Shown: positions 16,263 to 23,831 of the stretch, piece after piece
How positions within the stretch are numbered: position 1 is the first letter of the stretch
Layout: each line of letters begins with the position of its first letter
Assembly (NCBI RefSeq): GCF_900148505.1
Contig: NZ_FRXO01000001.1
Coordinates: 998,707 to 1,062,706, forward strand
Length of the DNA: 64,000 nucleotides
Source of the DNA: Pseudoxanthobacter soli DSM 19599
Lineage (GTDB): Bacteria; Pseudomonadota; Alphaproteobacteria; Rhizobiales; Segnochrobactraceae
Reading direction: 5' to 3'
The notes under the pieces: generated by a model
Databases searched by the model: none
Seen by the model: the letters and a program-made list of their open reading frames with translations, nothing else
Told to the model about the DNA's origin: nothing
Made by a program: the position numbers and the translations under genes

Positions 16263-17459
16263 ATGCGACGCTATTATTCCGGCCACGATGTGGAGCGCGC
16301 CCGCAGCATCGAAGAACTGCGCCGCATGGCGATGCGGCGCATCCCGAATTTCTGCCGCGAATATCTGGAAGGCGGCGCCGAGGACGAAGTCACACTTCGG
16401 CGCAACCGCAGCGTTTTTGAGGGATGGGCCTTCCTGCCGCGGACCCTGGTCGACGTGACCCGGCGCGTCCGGTCCGTCGATCTGTTCGGGCAGCCGATTG
16501 CCTCGCCCTTTCTGATCGGCCCGACCGGATTCAACGGCATGCTGACGCGGCGGGGCGATCTGGCTCTGGCCCGCGCCGCCGCCGCCGCGGGGATACCGTT
16601 CACCCTCTCCAACGTTTCGAACACCGCGCTCGAGGACATCGCGGACAAGGCGGGCGGCCGTCTCTGGATGCAGGTCTATCTCTACCGGTCTCGCCGATTC
16701 GTGCACGATATCGCCAAGCGCGCCGAGCGTGCGGGGTTCGAGGCACTGATCGTCACAACAGATCTCCCCGCCTACGGCAATCGCGAATGGGATGCGCGCA
16801 ACTTCCGCTCAGGCGCCCGGCTCACGCTTCGCAACCTGATCGACACGGCCTGTCATCCGCGCTGGCTGTGCGACGTGTTCCTGCCCGACGGAATGCCGAG
16901 ATTTCGCAACCTTGGCGACCTGCTGCCGCCGGGCAAGGACCATGCGGCCGGTGCCTCCGCCATCCTGGCGCGCGAGCTCGACCCCTCGCTGAACTGGCAG
17001 GACATCGCATGGCTGCGCGACCTGTGGCCGGGAAAGCTGATCGTGAAGGGCATTCTCGACCCGCATGATGCAGAGCAGGCCCGGCATTTCGGCGTCGATG
17101 GCGTGATCCTCAGCAATCACGGTGGGCGGCAACTGGATGGCGCCATCTCTCCGATGGAAATTCTCCCGGACGTCGCCGCCCTCCTGAAAGGTCACGTGGC
17201 CGTTCTGATCGATGGCGGCTTCCGCAGAGGCAGCGACATCGTCAAGGCCCGCGCCCTTGGGGCGGACGCCGTCCTCCTCGGACGCGCGACGCTTTATGGC
17301 CTCGCGGCCGGCGGCGAAAAGGGCGCGGCACGGGCGATTCACCTGCTGACGCAGGAAGTGGACCGCGTCCTCGCCCTGCTCGGATGCACCGACATCCGGA
17401 ACCTTGGCCCTGAAGTCCTTCGCCCTGTCTTCAATTCGATTTCCGGAGGGCAAGCGTGA
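16263..17459 (+). CDS. FMN-dependent alpha-hydroxy-acid oxidase/dehydrogenase
   Basis: A 398-residue TIM-barrel flavoenzyme of the L-lactate dehydrogenase (LldD)/glycolate oxidase/mandelate dehydrogenase family, which oxidises L-2-hydroxy acids to 2-keto acids. The active-site signature SNHGGRQ is present, with H286 and R289 as the catalytic base and substrate-binding Arg. The N-terminal FCREYLEGGAEDE is the family's usual opening, and KLIVKGI supplies the catalytic-face Lys. It starts one base after the SDR stop and its end overlaps the next gene. It probably oxidises the 2-hydroxyl of the sugar-derived acid. LldD-type enzymes are often membrane-associated and pass electrons to quinone; which acceptor is used here is not evident. 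Confidence 0.92.
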   Translation: MRRYYSGHDVERARSIEELRRMAMRRIPNFCREYLEGGAEDEVTLRRNRSVFEGWAFLPRTLVDVTRRVRSVDLFGQPIASPFLIGPTGFNGMLTRRGDLALARAAAAAGIPFTLSNVSNTALEDIADKAGGRLWMQVYLYRSRRFVHDIAKRAERAGFEALIVTTDLPAYGNREWDARNFRSGARLTLRNLIDTACHPRWLCDVFLPDGMPRFRNLGDLLPPGKDHAAGASAILARELDPSLNWQDIAWLRDLWPGKLIVKGILDPHDAEQARHFGVDGVILSNHGGRQLDGAISPMEILPDVAALLKGHVAVLIDGGFRRGSDIVKARALGADAVLLGRATLYGLAAGGEKGAARAIHLLTQEVDRVLALLGCTDIRNLGPEVLRPVFNSISGGQA

Positions 17460-18370
17460 CCCGCATTCATAAGCTCCCCGGCCATGTCCTTGTCACGGGC
17501 GCGGGCGGCAATCTCGGCGGCAAATCCGTGGCGCTGCTCTCGCGCCTGCCATGGTGCCGGCGCATCACCGCCCTGCACTCGCCGCGCCGGCCTCCCCCGC
17601 CGCCCTCCGGCAAGGTCACATCCCATGGCGCCGATCTGACCGATGCCAAAGGTGAGTGGCGGGGCCATCTCGACGGTGTCGATGCCGTGCTGCATTTCGC
17701 GGCGGTCAATCCCGTACCCGAAAGCGATTGGGCCGACGCCATGGCCTCGTCCGACATGACCTTCAACCTCGGTCTGGCCGCCCTTGCCGCCGGCGTCGGT
17801 CGCTTCGTCAACTGCTCGTCCAACCACGCCATCGGCGGCTACAAGGATGCGCCGCTCGCCGAGACGGTTTCCGGGGGCAGGATGAGCGAGGATCTGCCGC
17901 CGGCCCCCGGCACGCGCTGGAACAATGGGCATATCGACCTCGATTCGACGCCCTACGGCGCCTCGAAGGCCATCGCCGAGCGCTTCTTCCTGATGCTCGC
18001 CGCGCAATCGGAGGGCCGGATGACCGCGGTATCTCTGCGGATCGGCTGGGCGCTGCCCGGCGAGAACGACCCGCGCGACATCAGCGTTTCCGGCTCGCCG
18101 ACGGGCCAAGGCGCGACGGAGGCTGCGGCGCCCGATGAGGCGCGGGCCCTGCGCTGGTTCCGCAACATGTGGATCTCGAACGGCGATTTCGAACGCCTGG
18201 TGATCGCAGCCCTGACGGCCGATGACGCCGGCTGGCCGGCGCCGGGCCTGATCGTCAATGGCGTGTCCGACAATTCCGGTTCTGACTGGAGCCTGACAGC
18301 CGCGCGCCGCCATCTCGGCTATGCCCCACAGGACGACATCTACCGTCACCTCGAGAAGGGACTCGACTGA
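17456..18370 (+). CDS. Uronate-dehydrogenase-like NAD-dependent sugar dehydrogenase (extended SDR)
   Basis: A 304-residue extended-SDR protein with LVTGAGGNLGG at 12-22, SSNHAIGGYK near 121-130 and YGASK with Y167 and K171. The SSNH...GxY, RIG and DF-x-x-L elements match hexuronate dehydrogenase (Udh), which oxidises galacturonate or glucuronate at C1 to the lactone. A Pro-rich stretch near residues 44-51 is unusual. The GTG at 17456 overlaps the preceding stop by four bases. The next gene, three bases further on, is a lactonase, exactly the partner a lactone-forming dehydrogenase needs. Substrate may be a uronic acid or a related aldose; identity to Udh is partial and the symbol is withheld. 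Confidence 0.85.
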   Translation: MTRIHKLPGHVLVTGAGGNLGGKSVALLSRLPWCRRITALHSPRRPPPPPSGKVTSHGADLTDAKGEWRGHLDGVDAVLHFAAVNPVPESDWADAMASSDMTFNLGLAALAAGVGRFVNCSSNHAIGGYKDAPLAETVSGGRMSEDLPPAPGTRWNNGHIDLDSTPYGASKAIAERFFLMLAAQSEGRMTAVSLRIGWALPGENDPRDISVSGSPTGQGATEAAAPDEARALRWFRNMWISNGDFERLVIAALTADDAGWPAPGLIVNGVSDNSGSDWSLTAARRHLGYAPQDDIYRHLEKGLD

Positions 18371-18373
18371 TCC

Positions 18374-19465
18374 ATGACCCGGACGCTTCGCCTGATCATC
18401 GGCTCCTACACCCATTCCCTGCCCCATGTGCAGGCCCGCGGTGAAGGCATCTCGTTCGTCGACCTGGACACGGAATCGGGCCGCTTCACCCCGGTGGCGT
18501 CGCATCCCGACATCCGGAACCCCAGCTATCTGAAACTCGACGGAGACCTTCTCTACGCGGTCGAGGAACTGGACGCGGACGAAGCGACGCTGACCGTGTT
18601 CGCCTGCGACACGGCGGCGGCGCGGCTGGCGCAGCGGGCGAAGGTGCCGGCCCATGGCGCCTGGCCCTGTCACATCGGCCTCGATGCCGGTGGCACGCGG
18701 CTGTTTCTCTCGAACTATCTCGACGGCTCGTTCGTCACATGGCCTTTGGACGGAGGCGGCCTGCCCCACGGCGCGCCCACCGTTCTGCGTCGCACGGGCC
18801 GCGGCCCCAACCCCGAGCGGCAGGACGGACCGCACGCGCATTTCGCCCTCGCCTCAACCGGCGGCACCCACGTGTGGATCTGCGACGCCGGCACGGACGA
18901 GATCGTGCGCTACCCGCTCACGGAGGGTGGCGCTGTCGCGGCGGAACCCGATCTTGTGCTGCGGGCTCCTCCCGGCTCCCTGCCGCGGCATATGACATTT
19001 TCACGGGACGGTACGCGGCTGTTCGTGGTCAGCGAGTTGGGCAATCTGGTCTCGACATGGCGTTTCGGGCCGTCGGGCCCTGAACTTCTCGGTCACGTCC
19101 CGACGCTCGCCCCGGGACATGCCGTCCCGAGCAGCTCCGCCGCGATCCGGCTGCACCCGGAGGGACGGTTTCTCTATTCGTCGAACCGGGGCGACGACAG
19201 CATCGCGGTCTTCGACACGCAGACCGCGTCCGGCCTGCCGGTGTTTCTCGCCACGGTTCCGACCGGCGGCCGCACTCCGCGTGAATTCGCGATCTCCGAC
19301 GATGGGCGAACGATGATCGTCGCCCATCAGGACAGCCATTCGCTGACCGTCCTGCGGATTGAGCCCGACACAGGGGCTATCTCGCCTTTGGGCGGACCTT
19401 TCGCCATCGGAAGTCCGGTATGCGTGGCCATTTGCCCGTCCGCGCCGCCAGATGCCGCGGCATAG
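18374..19465 (+). CDS. Seven-bladed beta-propeller lactonase (Pgl/YbhE family)
   Basis: A 363-residue lactonase of the 6-phosphogluconolactonase (YbhE) propeller family. It shows GSYTH near the N-terminus, NPSYLKLDGDLLYAVEE in blade 1, PHAHFAL followed by VWICDAGTDEI, and PRHMTFSRDGTRLFVVSEL, all family hallmarks that include the His/Arg/Glu active-site region. There is no signal peptide. It follows the Udh-like gene by three bases and probably opens the lactone that enzyme makes, giving an aldaric or aldonic acid. It is unrelated in fold subfamily to the SMP-30 lactonase of module A, so the island has two independent lactonases. Confidence 0.88.
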   Translation: MTRTLRLIIGSYTHSLPHVQARGEGISFVDLDTESGRFTPVASHPDIRNPSYLKLDGDLLYAVEELDADEATLTVFACDTAAARLAQRAKVPAHGAWPCHIGLDAGGTRLFLSNYLDGSFVTWPLDGGGLPHGAPTVLRRTGRGPNPERQDGPHAHFALASTGGTHVWICDAGTDEIVRYPLTEGGAVAAEPDLVLRAPPGSLPRHMTFSRDGTRLFVVSELGNLVSTWRFGPSGPELLGHVPTLAPGHAVPSSSAAIRLHPEGRFLYSSNRGDDSIAVFDTQTASGLPVFLATVPTGGRTPREFAISDDGRTMIVAHQDSHSLTVLRIEPDTGAISPLGGPFAIGSPVCVAICPSAPPDAAA

Positions 19466-19533
19466 GCACGCCCGTCGACGACGCGGAGGCACCGAAGGCC
19501 GCGTCATGCCGCGTAGTGTGCCGCCGGCAATGG

Positions 19534-19551
19534 CCGTCCGGAACCGGACGG
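19534..19551. terminator. Hairpin between convergent lactonase and LysE genes
   Basis: CCGTCCGG-AA-CCGGACGG is a perfect 8-bp inverted repeat (stem extendable by flanking GGC...GCC) placed between the two stops. No T-run is present. The same arms recur at 20890-20906, at the other end of the LysE/Lrp pair. Confidence 0.4.
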
Positions 19552-19567
19552 AGGCCACCTTCGCGCA

Positions 19568-20203
19568 TCACGACGAACGGTGGCCGAGTGCCAGCCGCAG
19601 GCCGAAGCCGATCAGCGCGCAGGCGAAGATCCACTTCTGCAGGCGCTGGACGATCGGGTGCCTCGCCATCCACCGCCCGAGCGCCGCGCCGACGCCCGCA
19701 TAGGCGAGGTCGAAGACAAGGCCGACGGCGACGAGGATTGCCCCCAGCATCAGGAACTGCCCCGCAGAGTTGCCATCATCGGCGCGGATGAATTGCGGCA
19801 GCAGAACCGAACAGAACAGAAGCGCCTTGGGATTGAGCAGGTTGGTGAGCAGGCCCCGGCGCAGGGACGCGGTCCATGATCGGCGGGCTCCCGCCGCCCG
19901 CAGGCTGCCCGCTTCGCGCCATAAGTCCGAAGCCCGAAGCATCCCGATACCGATCCAGACAAGATAGGCGGCACCGGCGAGGCGCACGAGATCGAACAAT
20001 GTCGGTGCCGCTTGCAGCAGCGCGGCAAGACCGACGGCGGCAAGGCCGACATGCGTCGCGCGGGCTGCCGCAAGTCCTGCCGCTACCGCGAAGGCGTGGG
20101 TCCTGCCGCTGAGTGCGCTCGTCTGCAGGATCAGCACCATGTCCGGCCCGGGCACGAGATAGGCAAGGCAGAGCGCGCCGGCGAAGACCCATAAGCCAGC
20201 CAT
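19568..20203 (-). CDS. LysE/RhtB-family amino-acid exporter
   Basis: A 211-residue inner-membrane protein of the LysE/RhtB translocator family with about six hydrophobic segments. The N-terminus has the family motif LVPGPDMVLILQTS, a GxxxG-rich second helix follows, and LRRGLLTNLLNPKALLF is the conserved cytoplasmic loop. Members export amino acids such as lysine, threonine or homoserine lactone. It is divergent from an Lrp/AsnC-type regulator with 134 bp between the starts, a very common pairing in which the regulator senses the amino acid and switches on the exporter. The exported amino acid is unknown. Confidence 0.92.
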   Translation of the reverse strand: MAGLWVFAGALCLAYLVPGPDMVLILQTSALSGRTHAFAVAAGLAAARATHVGLAAVGLAALLQAAPTLFDLVRLAGAAYLVWIGIGMLRASDLWREAGSLRAAGARRSWTASLRRGLLTNLLNPKALLFCSVLLPQFIRADDGNSAGQFLMLGAILVAVGLVFDLAYAGVGAALGRWMARHPIVQRLQKWIFACALIGFGLRLALGHRSS

Positions 20204-20337
20204 CGTTCACTTCCTCCGCTTTGTTCGACGGAGACGTTCGTACCCGGGAATGCGATGGTGAGTCCTTGCGAATATCACCTCGAAATGGCCTGTTGTTGGC
20301 ATATCATGCCAGCAGGAACGGTCCATTTCGCCAGGAG

Positions 20338-20841
20338 ATGCCAATATTGAAGCTCGATGCCATCGACCGCCGAATCCTCGCCGCGCTCCAGCGAGACGGC
20401 CGCCTGACCAATGTCGAACTCGCCGAGGAAGTCGGCCTCTCGCCGTCGCCCTGCCTGCGGCGGGTCCGGATGCTGGAGAAAGCGGGCGTAATCCGCGGCT
20501 ACCACGCCGCACTCGACCGGGGCGGTATCGGCCTCGGCTTGACGGTGTTCGTCGGCATCAAGGTCGAGCAGCATCGCGACGAGGCGGCCGCGGCCTTCCG
20601 CGAGGCCGTCCAGTCGCTGCCGGAGGTGATTTCATGCCATCTCGTTTCCGGCGAGGCCGATTTCCTCCTCCAGGTCGCGGTTCCCGACCTCGCCGCCTAC
20701 GAGCGCCTGTTGCTCGATGCGCTGCTCAGGCTGCCGGGCGTGAGCGACATCCGCAGCAATTTCGCCATCCAGACGGTGAAGGCAGCCGGGGCGTTACCGC
20801 TGGACCACCTGCCTGCCGCGACCGGGCCTCAGACACCCTGA
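20338..20841 (+). CDS. Lrp/AsnC-family transcriptional regulator
   Basis: A 167-residue Lrp-type regulator. The N-terminal helix-turn-helix is shown by LDAIDRRILAALQRDGRLTNVELAEEVGLSPSPC (split here: LDAIDRRIL, then LTNVELAEEVGLS). The C-terminal RAM/ligand-binding domain shows GLTVFVGIKV, VISCHLVSGEADFLL and LPGVSDIRSNFAI. The frame is open about 225 bases further upstream into the exporter gene, but the family alignment and the AGGAG before the ATG at 20338 set the start. It probably controls the divergent LysE gene and itself through the 134-bp intergenic region. Confidence 0.9.
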   Translation: MPILKLDAIDRRILAALQRDGRLTNVELAEEVGLSPSPCLRRVRMLEKAGVIRGYHAALDRGGIGLGLTVFVGIKVEQHRDEAAAAFREAVQSLPEVISCHLVSGEADFLLQVAVPDLAAYERLLLDALLRLPGVSDIRSNFAIQTVKAAGALPLDHLPAATGPQTP

Positions 20842-20889
20842 GGTGAGAGCGGCCGCGTCGGTTCGAGTGCGATCTCGGAACGCACCCGA

Positions 20890-20906
20890 CCGTCCGGCCC
20901 GGACGG
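20890..20906. terminator. Palindrome between convergent Lrp and ABC ATPase genes
   Basis: CCGTCCGG-C-CCGGACGG, with the same 8-bp arms as the 19534 hairpin, lies in the 71-bp gap between two converging stops. The tight centre means the inner pairs cannot all form. There is no T-run, so termination is only possible. Confidence 0.35.
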
Positions 20907-20912
20907 CCGGAG

Positions 20913-21989
20913 TCAGCCGATTCGAGCACCGCCTGCGGCATCGAACAGGTGCAGCTTCGAGGGGGCGCCGCGCACATGCACACGCTGGCCGGCGGCGATA
21001 TCGGCCGCGCGCGGGCATTCGACGGTCAGCATCCTCGTATGCCCGACCTCGACATAGGCATAGGTCTGACTGCCGAGCCGCTCGGCGACCGCGATCTCGC
21101 CGGCGAACCACGCCTCGTCCGGACCGCAGAGTTCCAGGTCCTCCGGCCGGATGCCGGCGACGAGATTCTGTCCCTCCCGCAGGAACGGGCGCACCGCGTC
21201 GGGAAGGGCGACGGTCGCGCCCAGCATGGCGAGCGAGCTTCCCTGCCCCGCGACGGTGGCCGGCAGCGTGTTCATGGTCGGGCTGCCGATGAAACGCGCG
21301 ACGAACAGCGTCGCAGGACGATGGTAGAGCTCCAGCGGCGCCCCGATCTGCTCGACGTGGCCGGCATTCATCACCACGATCCGGTCGGCGAGCGTCATCG
21401 CCTCCACCTGGTCGTGGGTGACATAGACGGTGGTCGCCTTCATGCGGTTGTGCAGCTTGGCGATTTCGAGCCGCATCTCGACCCGCAGCGCCGCATCGAG
21501 ATTGGAAAGCGGCTCGTCGAACAGGAAGGCCGCCGGCTCGCGCACGATCGCCCGGCCCATGGCGACGCGCTGGCGCTGCCCCCCGGAGAGTTGCGACGGG
21601 CGGCGGCCGAGAAAGTCCTCGATCTTGAGGATGCCCGCGGCGTGAGCCACCCGGCGGCCGATCTCGTTCTCGTTCGCGCCGCGCATCTTCAGGCCGAACG
21701 ACATGTTCTCCTCGACGCTCATATGCGGATAGAGCGCGTAATCCTGGAACACCATGGCGATGTTGCGCTCGGCCGGCGGCAGGTCGTTCACCCGGGCGCC
21801 TGCGATATCGAGATCACCGCCGGTGATCTCCTCCAGCCCGGCGATCATGCGCAGCAGCGTGGACTTTCCGCAGCCGGACGGACCGACCAGCACCAGGAAC
21901 TCGCCGCTCTCGATCTCGAAATCGATGCGGCGGATCACTTCCACGTCGCCATAGGCCTTGCGCACGCCCTTCAGAGCGATCGCTGACAT
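20913..21989 (-). CDS. MalK/UgpC-type ABC transporter ATPase
   Basis: A 358-residue ATPase of the sugar CUT1 class. Walker A is GPSGCGKST, the signature LSGGQRQR, Walker [12 protein letters not shown], and the switch His is in [12 protein letters not shown]-terminal TOBE-type regulatory domain (about residues 240-358, with IRPEDLEL) follows. It is divergent from the GntR-esterase-binding protein-permease operon, which contains no ATPase of its own, so it most likely powers that importer. The 18-bp palindrome at 22037 lies 48 bases upstream of its start and may control both directions. Confidence 0.93.
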   Translation of the reverse strand: MSAIALKGVRKAYGDVEVIRRIDFEIESGEFLVLVGPSGCGKSTLLRMIAGLEEITGGDLDIAGARVNDLPPAERNIAMVFQDYALYPHMSVEENMSFGLKMRGANENEIGRRVAHAAGILKIEDFLGRRPSQLSGGQRQRVAMGRAIVREPAAFLFDEPLSNLDAALRVEMRLEIAKLHNRMKATTVYVTHDQVEAMTLADRIVVMNAGHVEQIGAPLELYHRPATLFVARFIGSPTMNTLPATVAGQGSSLAMLGATVALPDAVRPFLREGQNLVAGIRPEDLELCGPDEAWFAGEIAVAERLGSQTYAYVEVGHTRMLTVECPRAADIAAGQRVHVRGAPSKLHLFDAAGGARIG

Positions 21990-22019
21990 CCCGTTTCCTC
22001 CAAGGTCGCCGTTTAGGGC

Positions 22020-22054
22020 TTGACTGCATTATCGTTATCATTATCGATAATGAT
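22020..22054. promoter_or_regulatory. AT-rich divergent promoter with 18-bp perfect palindrome
   Basis: ATCATTATCGATAATGAT (22037-22054) is a perfect palindrome, preceded by an overlapping TTATCGTTATCATTATCG repeat and a TTGACT hexamer at 22020-22025. The stretch is strikingly AT-rich against the flanking DNA. It stands between the divergent ATPase and GntR genes, the place for an operator of the adjacent GntR/FCD regulator. Binding is inferred. Confidence 0.68.
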
Positions 22055-22113
22055 ATTCCGATCCTGTGGCAACCCCCGCTCACAGCCGGCAACCCGCGAT
22101 CTGGTCCGTCCGC

Positions 22114-22800
22114 ATGGTGTATCTTTCCGGCAAGTCAACGAGCAGGTCGGCGGGCCGCCCGCCCAAGGCCAGCACCGCGTTCAACGCATTGAAGCGCGAC
22201 ATCATGCTCGGCACGCTGCCGGCGGGTGCCGGTCTGACAGAACTCGACCTCGCCGCCCATTTCGGCTGCAGCCAGGGCACGGTGCGCGAGGCGCTGCTGC
22301 AGTTGCAGGAGGAAGGACTCGTCCACCGCCGCGGCCACCGCGGCACCCAGGTGTCGGATTGCACCGAGGACGAGGCGGCGGAAATGTTCCGCCTGCGCGA
22401 CCACATCGAGAGTGCCGGCCTGCCCCGCACGATGGCGGCGCCGAGCCGGACGCTCATTCCCGATCTCGAGGCCATGCTGGGCGACATGCTGCGGGCGGCG
22501 GAAGCCGACGACGAACTCCAGCTCGCTGCGATCGACCGGGATTTCCATCGCCGCATCCTGCAGGACGCGCGGCTTCCCGCGCTCGATCCGATCCTGCATC
22601 GCTGCCTGATCCACAATCACCGCTTCAAGATTTCCCGCAGCCTCGGCGTCCGCAACCTCACCGCGACGGCGATGCGCCATCGCACCCTGATCGACGCCAT
22701 CGCCGGCGGCGACGTCGCCGCGGCCAGCGCGGCCATGCGGCACCACATCGCCACCATCGTCGATCTCGGGCCAGAGCTGTTCCCGGGGTCGAATCAATGA
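22114..22800 (+). CDS. GntR-family transcriptional regulator, FCD subfamily (third importer)
   Basis: A GntR/FCD regulator of about 228 residues. The winged helix includes LDLAAHFGCSQGTVREALLQ and the wing RGHRGTQVS. The FCD domain has AIDRDFHRRIL, NHRFKISR and MRHHIATI, which supply the Asp/His ligand site. The start is uncertain: ATG at 22114 is used, but GTG at 22066 would add 16 residues. Its stop overlaps the start of an esterase gene (ATGA), an unusual coupling of a regulator to an enzyme. It probably represses the importer and the divergent ATPase through the 22037 palindrome. Confidence 0.88.
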   Translation: MVYLSGKSTSRSAGRPPKASTAFNALKRDIMLGTLPAGAGLTELDLAAHFGCSQGTVREALLQLQEEGLVHRRGHRGTQVSDCTEDEAAEMFRLRDHIESAGLPRTMAAPSRTLIPDLEAMLGDMLRAAEADDELQLAAIDRDFHRRILQDARLPALDPILHRCLIHNHRFKISRSLGVRNLTATAMRHRTLIDAIAGGDVAAASAAMRHHIATIVDLGPELFPGSNQ

Positions 22801-23780
22801 GCGCGCGCGGAGACGGCTCGACCGATCCCGGCATCCTCTCACCGGAGATGCGCGCCCTGCTCGACGCGGTGGCGGCCGAAACGGGACCGGTGCCGGACGG
22901 CACGCTTCTTCCGCCGGCCGAAGGCCGCGCTCTCGCGGCGCGGACCAATGCCCGCTGGAACGTGGATCTGCCGCCGATGGCTGCCGTGACCAATGCCCGC
23001 GTGCCGGCCAATCCCGCACTCGGCTCGGCCGAGGTGCCGCTTCTCATCATCACGCCGCCGGATGCCGGCGCCGGAACGATCCTCTACGTCCATGGCGGCG
23101 GCTTCGCCTTCTGCAGCCCGCAGACCCACGAGCGTTGTGCGCGCGTGCTCGCGCTGGAAGCCGGCATGACGGTCGTGCTGCCGGATTATCGGCTTGCGCC
23201 GGAGCACCCCTATCCCGCAGGGCTACTTGACGTCGTCGCCACCTTTCGCGCGCTTGCCGCGGGAACGGTGGCGTCCGTCGCCCCCGCGCCGCTGCTGGTG
23301 TCCGGCGATTCCGCCGGCGCCAACCTCGCGCTCGCCGCGATGCTGCACGAAGAGCGCGAGGGGCGCCCCCTGCCCGACGGAGGGCTGCTGTTCTACGGCA
23401 ACTACACGGCCGACCTCTCGGGCGAGGCCTACGTGCGCTTCGCCGAGGGGCCCGGGCTCACCACCGCCCGCATGGGCCGCTACTGGTCCTGGTATGCCGG
23501 CGGACGCGCGCTGAACGGTGATCCCCTCGCCTGCCCCCTCGATGCCGGCGATGCCGCGCTTGGCGCTCTGCCCCCGCTCTATCTGATGGCGGCCGGCGTC
23601 GATCCGCTGTTCGGGGACACGGCGCGCCTCGCCGCTCGCCTCGCCGCGCTCGGACGCGACGACCGCTTCGACATCGTGCCGGGCGTCGTCCACGGCTTCC
23701 TTCAATACACCCGCGACCTCGCTGCCGCCCGCGTGGCGCTCGCTGCCGCCGGGCGCGCCGCGCGCGGCTTCTTCGCCTGA
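22797..23780 (+). CDS. HSL-type alpha/beta hydrolase (carboxylesterase)
   Basis: A 327-residue hydrolase of the hormone-sensitive-lipase group. The oxyanion-hole motif HGGGF is at 99-103, the nucleophile is S172 in GDSAG, and the rest of the triad is probably D269 (GVDPLF) and H299 (VVHGF). No signal peptide is seen, so it is cytoplasmic. It begins inside the stop codon of the GntR gene and is followed by the sugar-binding protein gene 51 bp later. In this setting it may remove acyl groups from an imported acylated sugar or open a lactone. That is an inference; HSL esterases are generally promiscuous. Confidence 0.9.
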   Translation: MSARGDGSTDPGILSPEMRALLDAVAAETGPVPDGTLLPPAEGRALAARTNARWNVDLPPMAAVTNARVPANPALGSAEVPLLIITPPDAGAGTILYVHGGGFAFCSPQTHERCARVLALEAGMTVVLPDYRLAPEHPYPAGLLDVVATFRALAAGTVASVAPAPLLVSGDSAGANLALAAMLHEEREGRPLPDGGLLFYGNYTADLSGEAYVRFAEGPGLTTARMGRYWSWYAGGRALNGDPLACPLDAGDAALGALPPLYLMAAGVDPLFGDTARLAARLAALGRDDRFDIVPGVVHGFLQYTRDLAAARVALAAAGRAARGFFA

Positions 23781-23831
23781 GCCAACAGACCATCAAGGCC
23801 GAAAACGGCCATTCACACGGGAGAAACGACC

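Noticed and set aside
22020..23780. Single long frame that would fuse the GntR region to the esterase
   Set aside because: The upstream two fifths are an off-frame reading of the GntR gene; the esterase starts at 22797 with an ATGA overlap.
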